In this document: one piece after another, positions 8,990-21,289 of the stretch
How the letters are laid out: every line of letters starts with the position of its first letter
Numbering within the stretch: the first letter of the stretch is position 1
NCBI GenBank assembly: GCA_038093515.1
Contig: JBBPSI010000011.1
Coordinates: 62,001 to 126,000, forward strand
DNA: 64,000 nucleotides
Direction: 5' to 3'
From: Butyriboletus loyo
Lineage: Eukaryota > Basidiomycota > Agaricomycetes > Boletales > Boletaceae
Program-made: the position numbers and the translations under genes
Notes under the pieces: model-generated
What the model was told of the DNA's origin: nothing
The model's database searches: none
The model's input: only the letters and a program-made list of their open reading frames with translations

Positions 8990-11900
8990 ATGTCAGATCG
9001 TGACAGGCGTTCGACATCGTTGCGGTCTTTCACAGACGCAGTCGAAGAGGTCCTGCCGAACGGTCCGCTCAGTAGTCCCTCCTCCGTGGATTGGCGAAGG
9101 CAGCGCCTCCTTCGCATCGGAAATGCCGCTGGAACTTCCGACGAAAGAACTTCGTTGCGCAATGCCTCTAATGACGAGAGTTACGGTTCAATGCGACCAC
9201 CCCTGGGACTGCGTTCATTTAGTACCAATACCATTGGCCGTCGTAATCTTCCTCCGTTACCTAACCTTTCCATTGCACGCGGAGCATTCTCAGGACCACC
9301 AACTCCAACTCCAAGTACCACAACCTCCATACGGGCTACGTTCACTCGCCGTCTCTCTTGGAGGCGTATATCTGCATACGATGCTCCCCTCGCCCGCTCC
9401 AAGTTTTCCAAACCTGATGACGATACCAATGTCCGGATCAACGGTTTCCGCGTCTGGTACTCCTCCTTTTCGTCCATTGACTGGCTACATGATACCATCA
9501 AGGATTCGGTACGCTTTTCGAGATTAAGGCACGGAAAATCGGTTCGCTCCCATCTACGCCTTGCGTTTGACAAGAGTCTCGGGTGGATAATCGTGACGAT
9601 CGTTGGGTTTCTAACCGCTGTCATCGCTTTCCTTGTCGTGCGATCAGAACAATGGTTATTTGATGCAAAATACGGATATTGCACTACTGGATGGTGGAGG
9701 GCTATGCGGTTTTGCTGCCCCGGTGTCCACGATTTGCGTTCTTCAGACGAAGCCAGCTGCCCTGCCTGGGTAAATTGGTCTAGCGTATTAACGCCGTGGG
9801 TACATCGCGGGGTCATCGAGAATGATTACGTGGAATATATCAGCTATACCTTCATTGCGGTATGCGCTTTTCTTATATGTGTCTGTCTCTGATATCCGTC
9901 ACTTTCACCCCGTCAGGTTTTATGGGCGACAATGTCATCTCTCCTTACTATACACCTAACCGCCTCGACATCGTTCACCACCCGCAAAGATTCTGGGGTT
10001 TTGTCACCACGGTTCGATACGACGGATGACAATCACTCTATCTCTCCAATGAAGCGCGATGTGATGTATTACGTATGTCCGAGAATCCGTTGGGTAAGCT
10101 AGACAATCTTAGTTTGAACAAGGCCGCAGGAAGTGGTATACCGGAAATCAAGACAATTCTCTCAGGTGCTCATTTCGCGACTTTCCCATTCATCGACTTT
10201 ATTTTTATGCCACGCACAGGCTTCGTAATCCATGGATATCTTGGTGGGCGCACGCTGCTCACGAAGTCATTTAGTTTGGCGCTCGCGGTTGGTTCGGGCC
10301 TATCGCTCGGTTAGTACTATGCTGTTCGTCTACCGCTTCTTCGTTGACTTATTGTCAGGAAAGGAAGGGCCCTTTGTTCACATTGCGAGCTGTGTTGGAA
10401 ATATTGTCAGTCGACTCCACCGTAAATACGAAAACAATGAAGGTTTGTCCCCTTTTCGCCGACATGCGCCACATCAGCATAGTAACTCTGAATAGCGAAG
10501 CGGCGCGAAATTCTCAGCGCAGCTTGCGCAGCCGGAGTCGCAGTTGCCTTCGGGGCACCTATTGGAGGCACCTTGTTCAGCTTGGAGGAAGTCTCATATT
10601 ACTTCCCTCCGAAGGTGCGCCTTCATTTCGAATGATGGCCGGTGCCGACTGACCTGCCGCTACATGCAGGTGATGTGGCGAAGGTATGGTTACCCATCTT
10701 TGATGAATGTATTATAACATGCTCTTTGTTAGCTTTTTCTGCGCGATGATTGGAGCCATCACCTTGAGGTTCCTTGATCCCTTCGGAACTGGCAAGCTTG
10801 TACTTTTTCAAGTTACTTATGATAGGGTATGTCTTTGACCATCTGCTTTGAAGATCTCTCTCAGGCATCTGTAGGATTGGCATGCATATGAACTCTTCTT
10901 CTTCGTGCTCTTGGGTGCTATTGGAGTACGTCCACTTATACCTCACCTAGCTCTTACGAACTTTCGTCAAGGGGGTATATGGCGCATATTTCTCTAAACT
11001 GAACTACCGCTGGAGCCGCAATGTTCGCAGTAAAACCTGGTTAAAAACATACCCTGTCCTAGAAGTCGCTCTAGTAGGTCGAAATATGAACCGTTCTGGT
11101 GGCCGCTGACAATGCTAGGTTACCACTGTCACTGCGATATTTTGTTTTTTGAACCCTTATACTCGCATGGGAGGGACAGAACTTGTCTACGTCCTTTTCT
11201 CTGAGTGCCACACGGATGGCACGAACAATCACTCGAGTCTATGCGCTTCGAACCCACAAGAATGGCAGCAAGTCTGGCCAGTCGTCCAAGCTATTTTAGT
11301 GGCCATGTTCATGAAAGGCGCACTGACAATCATTACCTTTGGCATCAAACTTCCTGCAGGCATCTTCATTCCGACGCTTGGGGCTGGTGCTTGCGCTGGA
11401 CGTATCCTCGGCATCGCTGTTCGACATCTACAATGGCGTTATCCGAATAGTCCTGTATTTTCTGTCTGCAACGGCGACAAGGACTGCGTGATACCTGGAC
11501 TTTATGCCATGGTCGGTGCTGCTGCTGCGTTATCTGGTGTCACGGTCTGCGTCATAACATGTCCAGCATTTATTGGGGGTAACTGACGGGGTTCGCATTC
11601 AATAGCGCACAACAGTCTCACTTGCAGTGATCATGTTTGAGTTGACAGATACACTCACATATGCTGTCCCGGTCATGCTGTCCGTCCTCGTAGCGAAGAC
11701 TGTTGCGGATGCATTGGAACCCAAAGGAATTTATGATCTGGTCATCGAGTGAGCTGCTCACGGCGATGATCACATCAATATTTAATATGCTTTCCTTCTA
11801 GATTGTCGCAACTCCCGTATTTGGATGCTAGGCATGAGTACCTTTGGTCCCACTTCTCAATCAGTGATGTTGTATGTCCCTCCTCCTATGTCCAAGTGAT

Positions 11901-12580
11901 TTCTGGCCCACAAATACACAGACAGCTCGTAACGTAGACGTCATTCGAATAGATGCTCGCAATACCGTGGAAAGTCTTCGAGACCAGTTGCAAGCACTCC
12001 TCAATGCTGGCCATGATGATAGTGGTTTTCCCATTCTACGTCCCAACGGATACAGCGGTAAATTACGCATGGTGGGGTACATTGGCGCAAGTGAGCTTGA
12101 ACATGCGCTCGGTCAGTCATTACCCTTGTGGTCTGTATCTTTGTTGAAGAACGTTTGGCAGCGATTGTTGCGGAGGATGCTGATGAGATAATCAATTTTC
12201 AATCGAGAGGATTCGGTAGAGACCGTGAGGTCACATCCTCATGGACGGGGAGCAGCACTCTGGCAAATGAGGACTTGTTCGACTTTAGCGTGTACATGGA
12301 TGAGGTTCGTCGATTTTCCTCGCAGCTCTGCAAGGATGGACATGTCACGCTCTCACAGGCTCCGCTCACCATTCAATCTCATGCACCGCTGGAGCTGCTT
12401 CATCAATTTTTTGTCAAGTTAGGGGCTCGATACGTCGTTGTTTCCGACGCTGACGGGAATTGTAAGTTGATCCATTCTGTGTGACGTAGCAGTCTGACGA
12501 ACACGGCATTGGCAGATGAGGGCGTTATCGATAAGAAGACGTGGCTCGCATTCTTAAGTGAACTCGAGGAGAAGTCATGA
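8990..12580 (+). CDS. CLC-family chloride transporter (probable Cl-/H+ exchanger, Gef1-like) with CBS domains
   Basis: A many-exon gene. A polar N-terminal region of about 190 residues leads into the membrane domain (first helix near [20 protein letters not shown]). CLC signature motifs follow in order: GSGIPE at about 10130 (Cl- binding loop), [15 protein letters not shown] at about 10358 with the gating glutamate, [19 protein letters not shown] at about 10560 with the proton-pathway glutamate, and [21 protein letters not shown] at about 11343. Two CBS domains form the C-terminus; the first begins at [19 protein letters not shown], the second near [18 protein letters not shown]. The end is LSELEEKS. 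Having both glutamates predicts a Cl-/H+ antiporter of Golgi, endosome or vacuole rather than a plain channel. Start is the ATG of MSDRDRR. Confidence 0.93.
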
Positions 12581-13054
12581 CAAGTTACCGATCATCTATC
12601 TGCAAGTAAAGTGCATGATTTTGGAGAGTAATTTCAGAGTTTATTGGCTGAATTGACCCGCTGTCGCATTCGGCGTGGGAGGCTTTAGTCTCTATCGTTT
12701 ATCTTCTGGGCACGTTTTTGGACTACTACTAGGGTATACAGTAGTATGTCCTCATCTGGTCAAGTTCTAGTTACCCCTGAAGCTACGCCATTAGTGGGCT
12801 CCTCGAGTTGGCAATGTAACAAAAAGTGAATAAAAAGTTACCATATTATAGGGTAGGCTACGGATGACCCTAGCGCTTGGGAGCGGCCCGTCGACCAATC
12901 TGTCTGGGTCCGTTCTTGAGTATCAACTTGTAAATTTAGATGCAGCTTGGTAGTACTAATCTTAGCCGACTGTTACACGGATTAGAATTTGGCCATGTTT
13001 GATCATGTTATAAATGGAAGCCATTGCTAAACAGCGTCAGTGCCAGTAACGAGT
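12581..13054. other. Intergenic region between CLC and COG2 genes
   Basis: 474 bases, AT-rich around 12820-12860 and 12930-13020. No conserved frame is visible. It should carry the CLC 3' UTR and the COG2 promoter. Confidence 0.5.
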
Positions 13055-16000
13055 ATGGCCTCCCAAATGCGCCAAAGTGTTTCTGGAACGAGTCGTCCAG
13101 ATCCCTTTCAACTTGAGCGGCTAGCTGAAGAACTTGCAGCCCGCGAGCTGTCAAGCACTTCTGTCGGTCGACTTTCTGGCAGTGAGCCCCTGCCACTGCA
13201 GCCTGACTTACCGATATACGTCCCCTTGTCCCATGACAATGATTTTTTGGCAGCTGAGACGTTCAATGTTGAGAAATTTCTACTTTCTCGTTCATACACA
13301 TCGCTTCCGGAACTCCGAACGGAACTCAGAGAGTACTTGTCCTCCCTGAAGGAGGAGTTGGTCCTTCTGATCAATGACGACTACGAAGATTTCATCAGCC
13401 TAAGCACAGACTTGCGAGGAGAAGGTGCGAGGATGGATAGGCTCAAGGCACCTCTGAATAATCTCAGGGAACAAATACAGGTGTGTGGACATGCATAACA
13501 CTAGTATACAGACCGACATATCAGCAGGTTTCTCGCCAAAGTCTCCAAAATATTCAAGATGCCATCCAGGCCAAACTGGATGCGAGAGCAAAGCTGCGCG
13601 ATGAAAAGGTCCACATTCGTTCTCCCTCTCGGGTACGCAGTGGGATAATGATCGTCCTTTTCAGGCGTTGCTTCATCATCTTCTAAAGATATCCGAGTCT
13701 ATCACACGCCTCGAATCTCTTTTGCTGATTTCAAAACCGAATCACCTGGAAATTCCTCCTCATCTTTCCGGGACGCCCGAGGTTAGCTCTGGAAAGTACG
13801 TAGATTCTTCTGAACTCGAATTCTCTTGACTAGTCGCCTAGGACACGGGGTAGCCGAGGCAAACACCTATCCAGAGTTGCGACAGAGTATACTCAACTTC
13901 TTTACCTTGTTTCCAAGGCACGCGCGGAAAATTGTGCGTACGTCGAAGAGATCCAGTGGGTTCGTTGATATTTAGTTTGTCAGAGATTCAGTCAAACCGT
14001 TACTCTGACAGAGCATTGACCGCATCAGAGATACTTTGACATCCGATCTGGACCACCTCTTTTCGAACATACTATCAACTTTGACTCGGACTGCTGAAGG
14101 AAAGTTATCGGAACTTGAAAGGGCCAAATTAGTGGCCGACCTGACGGAGTGTTTGTGTGTTTATGATACCCTGTGCCTTTGGAGGACCGTGGAAGATATA
14201 ATCAAGAGGACTGTCGTCCTACCATACATCAAAAAGGTCGGTGACCGTCTGTAGGAGATGCGCATATATTAAACCCATATTTCTAGTCAATACATGCAGA
14301 TGCATTGGCCGCTCCACACTCGCCCATCATACCTCACACTCCTTTGCCGAGCCGTGCGCCTCCGAGCTCACTTCCACCTCGAACTCCATATACTCCATAC
14401 ACTGCCTTTTCGTCCAATCAAATCCCATTCGATTCCAAGGATGCCACTTCTTCGATACCATATCTAGATGAATCTAATGATCCGCTGGCAAAGTTATTCA
14501 ATCAAACACTTCGATTTGTCGATCGAGATTTACGCCGTATCATGCAAATAGCAGAGCAAGTTTCAGTTAAAAGCAATCCAGCGCGAATGGATTCGACCTC
14601 CGCTGCTGCGTTACCGAGTAGCATAGAAGTGGCGACGCACTCTGGCCACGGCTTTGATATAATGGCGAATGTCATTTGGGCCGAAATTGGACAGGCGATT
14701 ATGGATGAACTGGGTTCAGTTGTCTTTGCCGCAGGGAAGCCTGACGATTTTCTGAAGGTAGTTGATCATATTCACTGATTATGGTGATTTCACTCACCCT
14801 CGGGGCTCCAGCGTCATGCGGCAGCACGGGCATTTATCCGTGCCCTTGAATTCATAGCACCATCTACAAAATCAGTTCAAGCGATGAGGTCCCATCCAGT
14901 CTTTGCTTCCTTCAACAAACGTTGGCAGTTGCCAATCTACTTCCAACTTCGCTGGAAGGACATTGTTGGCAAAGTAGAAGACAGCCTAAGCAGCACAGAC
15001 ATCAATCATAATTTCACCGACCTTGGTAAGAACTGCGTTTTTGGGTCCTACTACTCAATGTTGAGCCGTCGTGTAAGGGCATTCCGTGTTTCTGATGCCT
15101 CAGGCAGAGAGCGTGTGGACTGCTATAAGTTCATGTTGGAGCGCAGAAATCTTCATTCCAGACTTGGCGTATCGTTTTTGGAGGTTGACTCTGCAGGTAA
15201 GAACTATTCGGTCTCGACCATTTGATGTCCACCGAAATCCTTTTCAGCTTCTCAGTAGATACAAAATTTGGCTCGAAACTGTACTTCCCCAAACTGAGGC
15301 TCCGATACAAGCCACGCCTGCAACAGACAAGGTTGTTGTGTTTGTTCTGCATGATGCTTGACTTACAGACTTGGTGGATTTATATTACAGGGTCGTTCAT
15401 CTACCCCACAAGCATCTTCCGAGGCTATCCCAGAGAACAACGCTGTAGATGACCTCCTGAAGCAATACGCTGTTATCCTTGTTGACATCAAGGCGATGAC
15501 TCTGCAAGTCTCGATTATTTGGAGGGAAGAGATTAACGCTGCCCTCCCCGAGCTTGCTGCGTCTCAGGATATGTACATCGATCCAGAAGGTCCGCATCTC
15601 CTGATATTAGTGCTGTCTAGACGGACTGAACTGAGACTCGTTGAAGATGCACTCGGAGAGCAGCTAAACTCGTTAGGTTCTATTGCTGAACAAGTGACGA
15701 TGCAGGTCGTCCAGTTGCTATCCCGACGAGCATGCGATTCTCTTTTACCTGTGCGCTCGATACCTTCTCAATTTCGGGCTATGTCCAGCAAACGCATGCC
15801 CACCGAGCCTAGCTACTTTGTACTCTTGATTCTCCGTCCTGTGAAATCGTTCTTTGGCATCGGAGGTTCGAGCGTCGCGGGCGACCGTTTGCGGCGGGGT
15901 TTGCTCAAGGAATCGGCCACGGAGGTGTTTGACAGCGTTTGTCAAAGGTCGAGTCGATTCCGCATCGGCGATTGCAGCGGCAGTTTGCTTACTTGAACCC

Positions 16001-16334
16001 CTTGCACAGATATATCCAGTACTTGACAGCGATGAGGAAGACGGAGGAATCGTTGAGGCGTCTCAAGAAGGGAAAGAAGTCGACTCTAGGTATTTTCAGT
16101 GGCACAAGCGCCAGTAAGGACGACGACCGCGATGAAGAGCGCATTCGAACCCAGATGATCATAGACGTCGAAGGATTTGGTCAGGATGGAAAATCCTTGG
16201 GTGTGGACATAACGTCAGTCGAGAGTTACCTACAACTCTCCCAGATGGTTCAAAGCGAACTTATCGATGGTGAGCGTCGATCTCCCCGACCCATTATTCA
16301 AGACTCTTAATGGCAATTTTAAACAGAATCATGA
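13055..16334 (+). CDS. COG2: Conserved oligomeric Golgi complex subunit 2
   Basis: A multi-exon gene. The N-terminal COG2 domain is clear: SHDNDFLAAETFNVEKFLLS, RSYTSLPELRTELREYL, KEELVLLINDDYEDFISLS and TDLRGEGARMDRLKAPL, followed by a long coiled-coil region (SLQNIQDAIQAKLDARAKLR). The C-terminal part includes FNKRWQLPIYFQLRW (about 14920), WRLTLQ, YKIWLETVLP, and finally GVDITSVESYLQLSQMVQSE ending L-I-D-E-S across a last intron. COG2 belongs to lobe A of the COG tether, which captures retrograde vesicles at the Golgi. Start is ATG at 13055 (MASQMRQ). Its stop is 52 bases from the stop of convergent VPS8. Confidence 0.92.
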
Positions 16335-16386
16335 GAGTTGCACACAATGAAGAATCGAATGTTCATTATAAAATAAGATACAGCCA

Positions 16387-19300
16387 TCAATGCTGACAGG
16401 AAGCATGATATATAGCTGTACGAGTGACAGTTATGCTGATGTCTGTCTGATCAGTACCGCCTGATCTTTCATGCTGCAGCAATGCTTGATGGCAGTGCGA
16501 GCAGTGATACTGAACCGACCACCCTCTCATCTTCTCTTTCGTGTACTCCTCCACAGTATCGAAAACATCCCGATTGAGCAGTTTTTGAGAAATGGATAGC
16601 ATATCCCCATCACTGCGATAAGACTCCAGCATCCCCGTTAAAATGGTCCTGAATTCCGTGTAGGGCGTACCCGGAGTAGAATCTGCATAAAGTCCCGGAT
16701 CAACCAGGCGTTTGAATAAGCGCGGAAACGAGACGGCTCGAGTAGAGCTGATGGTAACCAAGGACGCAAACGTATTTTGCACGAGTTCCCGCAAGCATGA
16801 AAGGGCCATGGTCTTCAATCGATAACCACCAGCGCCATCTGCCAAACGGAGATTGGACAGGACCTGCACAGAATGAAGTTGACTACTGAGAAGCTGAAAC
16901 CAGATGTCTTCGAGCGGTACCGTAGTCGTGGCTGACATGCTTGAATGCTCCAAACATATGTTCGTGCCTCTTTGTCCAATTTCTCTCAGAGCGTTGACCG
17001 ATTCGTCGACGTTCGCATCGCTGGAGTTCAAGTCGACGACAGCTCGGGCAATTTTCTGCGTCAACTGCCTTTCGAACGCTTCGGCTTTCGCCAGCGCATC
17101 TCGTGGTTGACTCCGCTGATTCAATGCCCAAAGCACTGCCCCATATGCGTGGTTCTCTTCACAGATCCGTTCTACCGCCGGCCAATCGAGGCCACTCCGC
17201 ATGTGATCCAGGGTTTCGATGACACCCGACGGCATATACCGGCACTGCAACTTGATGAAGAGTAGACGAAGTGGCTCGCTGATATGCGGATGATCCGGGG
17301 GATATGGGGAGGGGGCGTCTTCCCTATCCGACACATGCAAGTTGATTAAATGATAGAGATAGTCATAACGCCGACGATCATCCGTAGGATCCATGATATT
17401 GAGAGCAGTCTCGTGCAGACTCGGGGCAAACTTGTCGACTAAAGTAGCAGTCGGTTGCAGGTCGAGTGTAAGGAGGTGACCAAGGGCCTCCGAAAGCGCG
17501 TTCTGGATGTCCTCGCATAAAACACCGTGGTTATCCGATCTTGAGAGTTCGAGAACTTCTTCAACGCAAGGAAGTAGCGACGCCGTCTGCAGACTTGGAT
17601 CAAGCAAGTAGCTGGATAAAAGGTGTGTCCATTGGCGCTCATGTCGACGTCGGTTCTGCAAAATGCGGTAAAAGCCTGCGTTCTCGAATATTTTCTCTAT
17701 TTCAGAGCTGTCAGAAGGTGTATATGCCGATAAGAGATATTCAGCAGCGAGTTGGCGATCCTCTCGAGTTTCGGGGTCGGGGGAAGTGGCGAGGGATATG
17801 AGGAGGTCATAGAGGACGTGAAGATCGATATCTTCGACATGGATATATTGCGGATACTTCGGAATATTTCGCGCAATGAAGATGTTGATGAAGATGGTAG
17901 CGGAAAGCGGTAGATCTTGACATGCTGCGATATCCAACAAGATCTTGACGATGGATACCCTACTAATGTCATGAGAGTCTGTAAGGAACGAGTCTTCGAA
18001 GGCGATGTCCAAAGAGTGAAGGAACGATTCCGCGTCGAAACGGAGTAACAATCGGGCATAAGGGTACGTGGGCTCTGCTCCATTTCCCGTGAGGATTAGA
18101 TGACCACCTTTAGGGGGCCAGACAGCAGACGTTCCGCTGAATATGAAGCTGTACACATCATACTTCGCGCGCTCAGCTTCGTCAGGCGGTAAAGGTTCAC
18201 CACTTGGATACGTCTGACCACTGAGCACGTTAATTAGGTAAGGGAAAATCTTGTATGCGTGACGAAGTGACGAAGTCGTGCGTTGCGCACCTGCTCCATT
18301 GGTAACCGATGGATCTCCAGGGAGAAGAGGAAGTTGGCGAATAAGAGTGATTAGCTCCACTATCGGGGAGACATGGTCTTGTAGGGCACGTGTATACACA
18401 TAGATCAGCGCATCCCAAAGTCGATGTATCTGACAGAGACGAATGGCTTGGTTGATATCCAAACACGAAGGGTCTATATGCCAAATCACCCGTTCGGCTA
18501 GAGCGGGCTGGCCAGAATCATCATGGAGTGCCACCAGTCGCTGGGTTATGCGCGGAGGCACGAAATCGATGGCGCCCGCAAGCACAAACGTCTCAAGCTG
18601 TTCCAAGTAGATTCGAGTTATTCCAGCATCTTCAAAATGCTGGAACAGATCTTCGAACAGGAAATCGTAGCTATCGAGGGTAATGCAGGAGCACGCACAA
18701 CATGTGACCAGGCCTTCGAAGAGAGACGTGCGATCGACACCCCTACCATCCGGGCTAGAATGGGTACCATCCGTCATCCTATCTTCGGAGAACGCGTAAC
18801 TGGCAGATGCCACCATCAATTCGTGCAACTTTTGTCCGAGCACTGCTTTTTGCTCTTCGGCGGCATCCGGTAGTCCATTGCGGTTACCCGGCGCTTCCCC
18901 AGTATAATACGAACGTGTGAGCTCAATAGCGCTCAGGAAATCACCTTGCTCGACCAAGGACAGGATCTTATCAGCCCAAGTGAGCATTGTTCCGACTTGA
19001 AGCTCCTCGCGACACTGTCCGAGGTTAATGTCATACTCGACATCCAATTGCGGTGACTAACCAGAAGGAATACCTTCCCCTTGTAAGCCCGAATACTATG
19101 AGCGACATCGCTAAGGGATTCGGAATATGGCATCGACCCATCGGTCGTGGAACTAAGGGATGGTGATATCAATGCCGAAGCATTGAAGGGTACATGCTCA
19201 ATAAGCTTGGGAGTACGAATGTCGTATACGCTGAGTGTGGCTGCCGTGAAGGCAAGCAGTTGCTGTGATGATGGTTAGGCTAAATTCATTCGTTTCCCTC

Positions 19301-21161
19301 AACAAGTAGGATACGAACGTTCGCATTCAACCACTGCAGGGCAAGGACTGTATCGCCCACTGTCCAAGTCCCGGCATCTTCAAAAACAAGTGTTCCCATA
19401 TCCACTTCGCGAGTCTTGCCTGTGCGCGGGTTGACCACTGGTTGCTTCACCATTGTCTCCGAAACACGTAGAAGGCGAATGGTTCTTCCCCATGAGTAGG
19501 CTAGCGTCGGATGTGCCTTGTTGCTCCCCACATCCTTTGGTCCTTGCGGGATGTTGGTGCTCGGAAACCAGGCTAACGTGCCTCTCCTTCGCCCCGAAGA
19601 TGTCAATTCCGCATCGTCGGCGCGTGCCCGCTTGAGCCACGTCTTCGGTGAGGGCTTCAGACCGACCATTACCAGTTTGTTAACTGTGAGCAGCGCAGCA
19701 ATTTGATATGCGTCGGTCGGATGTGCGATAGTGCCCAACGGTAAAGTAGCCACTGCTAGCAGGGTGTTGCGAAGTGTGCGCCGACGAAAAGACCGAACGC
19801 CTGGCGCGTTTAATGCAGATATTGGAGTGGTACCTTCGTGACTAGGTTCTTGGGGATAATTGCCCAGAATACGGATGGTGTCTGATGCTTCTACGAACAG
19901 AACCTTGCCCAAACTATGGTAGAAAGCCAACCCATGCTCATCAGCTGAGATGATAGCTGTATGACGACCTGCGACGAAGCTGACGTTGATAATGCGGGAA
20001 CCAGCGAGATGGCCTTCTTGTCGTCCCGACATGACTGCTTGAGCAGATGGTGGTGCGACAATACGTGCCGGTACTTGCGGGTTCTTCAGATCGAAAATTT
20101 GGATATATCCAGAGACATGACCCGAGGCAAGATAGGTGTGATCGTGAGATAACGCAACGGCAGACGTAGAGCCTACTGTACTGGCTTTCACAGTGTGAGC
20201 ACATGACTGACGCACAGAACGAGCGGATAGTAACCTGAAGCATCATTTCCGCAAATACCCAATAGTGTTTGCTTGAAATCGAAAACGAATATACGACCAG
20301 CATTCGTCCCTACACAGATGAGGCCGTTGGCAGCTAGAACTGTCGGGGAGCCTAGGTTGGATGCACCCAAGACAATGGCAGCTTTCGACGGCCGTTTTCC
20401 ATACAGCTGGTTGCCCGCATTCTGAAGCGCCGTCCACCTGAACACCTCTCTTTCAACGTTGGGATAGCCGCCCCATGCTCCCATGCCAGCGCCAGGAGTA
20501 GAACTTCTGGAAATGTCAGAAACGCGGGATGGCGGTGAAGCGAAACCAGTTGCAACGGGAATATCAGCAGGCAAGTCATGGTTAACTTGATTCCGAGGGC
20601 TTATGGATACATACGAACGAAGACGAGATACGCTCGGGAGTAAAAAGGGCTGAGGGGGATCTCCGGGCGAGTGGAGCGGAGCAAGCCGAGGTTCTGAAGG
20701 AGGCGTAGACATGGCGGGCTGGGCGGGAGGGGACTGGGCAAGACTAGCAAAATCGAGAATGATCTCGGCGTGCACCTACATACCCTTTAACCACATCCCA
20801 TCAACACGAGGTCATAAGAGGTGCTAACCGATGGCTCTCCAGTGTCGGCGTCGCCAAACTTTTCACTAGGATCTTCTTTGAGAAGAGAGCGCTCTACCTC
20901 CGCTTCCTCGAATACGTCCGAGGTGTCGTCTGGGCCGAGAACATCCCGCAACTGTTCCCTGTAATTTGTGCCGGTGACCTGCTCGGCGTCCATGCCATCG
21001 TAGAGAAACTCTTCCTGCTCGTCTCCGCTATCTCCTCCGTGCTCGTCTTCGTCGCTGTCGAAGAGTTCTTCCATGCGGGTGGAATAGTCGCCTCCATGGC
21101 TGGAGTGGCCCGGGGAAGAAGAGCGTGTAGGGCTTTCTGTGGCACCACTCAACTTGTTCAT
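16387..21161 (-). CDS. VPS8: Vacuolar protein sorting protein 8, CORVET subunit
   Basis: A large minus-strand gene, roughly 1,400 residues. The N-terminus is acidic and Ser-rich (MNKLSGATESPTRSSSPGH). A beta-propeller region follows: LAANGLICVGTNAGRIFVFD, ALSHDHTYLASGHVSGYIQI and ISADEHGLAFYHSLGKVLF. The long alpha-solenoid exon (16387-19020) includes GTMLTWADKILSLVEQGDF and LFEGLVTCCACSCITLDSYD. The C-terminus has a partial RING-like cluster, YHCSHCHQALLQHE, then H and C near the end. Vps8 links CORVET to Rab5/Vps21 for early-endosome fusion. A short intron at about 19021 is needed to join KVFLL to the next exon. Start chosen at 21161, 128 bases below the stop of the upstream same-strand gene. 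Confidence 0.9.
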
Positions 21162-21289
21162 TTTAAAGTCGGAGGTCGCGCAGACGATGTCATAGTGTGT
21201 TTGTTTGTCATAGAGGCTACTGCCAAACATTGCCACGTGTACGATCACATAGAAACGAAAGATGTGCAGAAATCGACAGTAAGCTCGAC

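Noticed and set aside
9181..9816. 211-codon minus-strand frame inside the CLC gene
   Set aside because: Antisense shadow of the CLC N-terminal exon, which is clearly coding.
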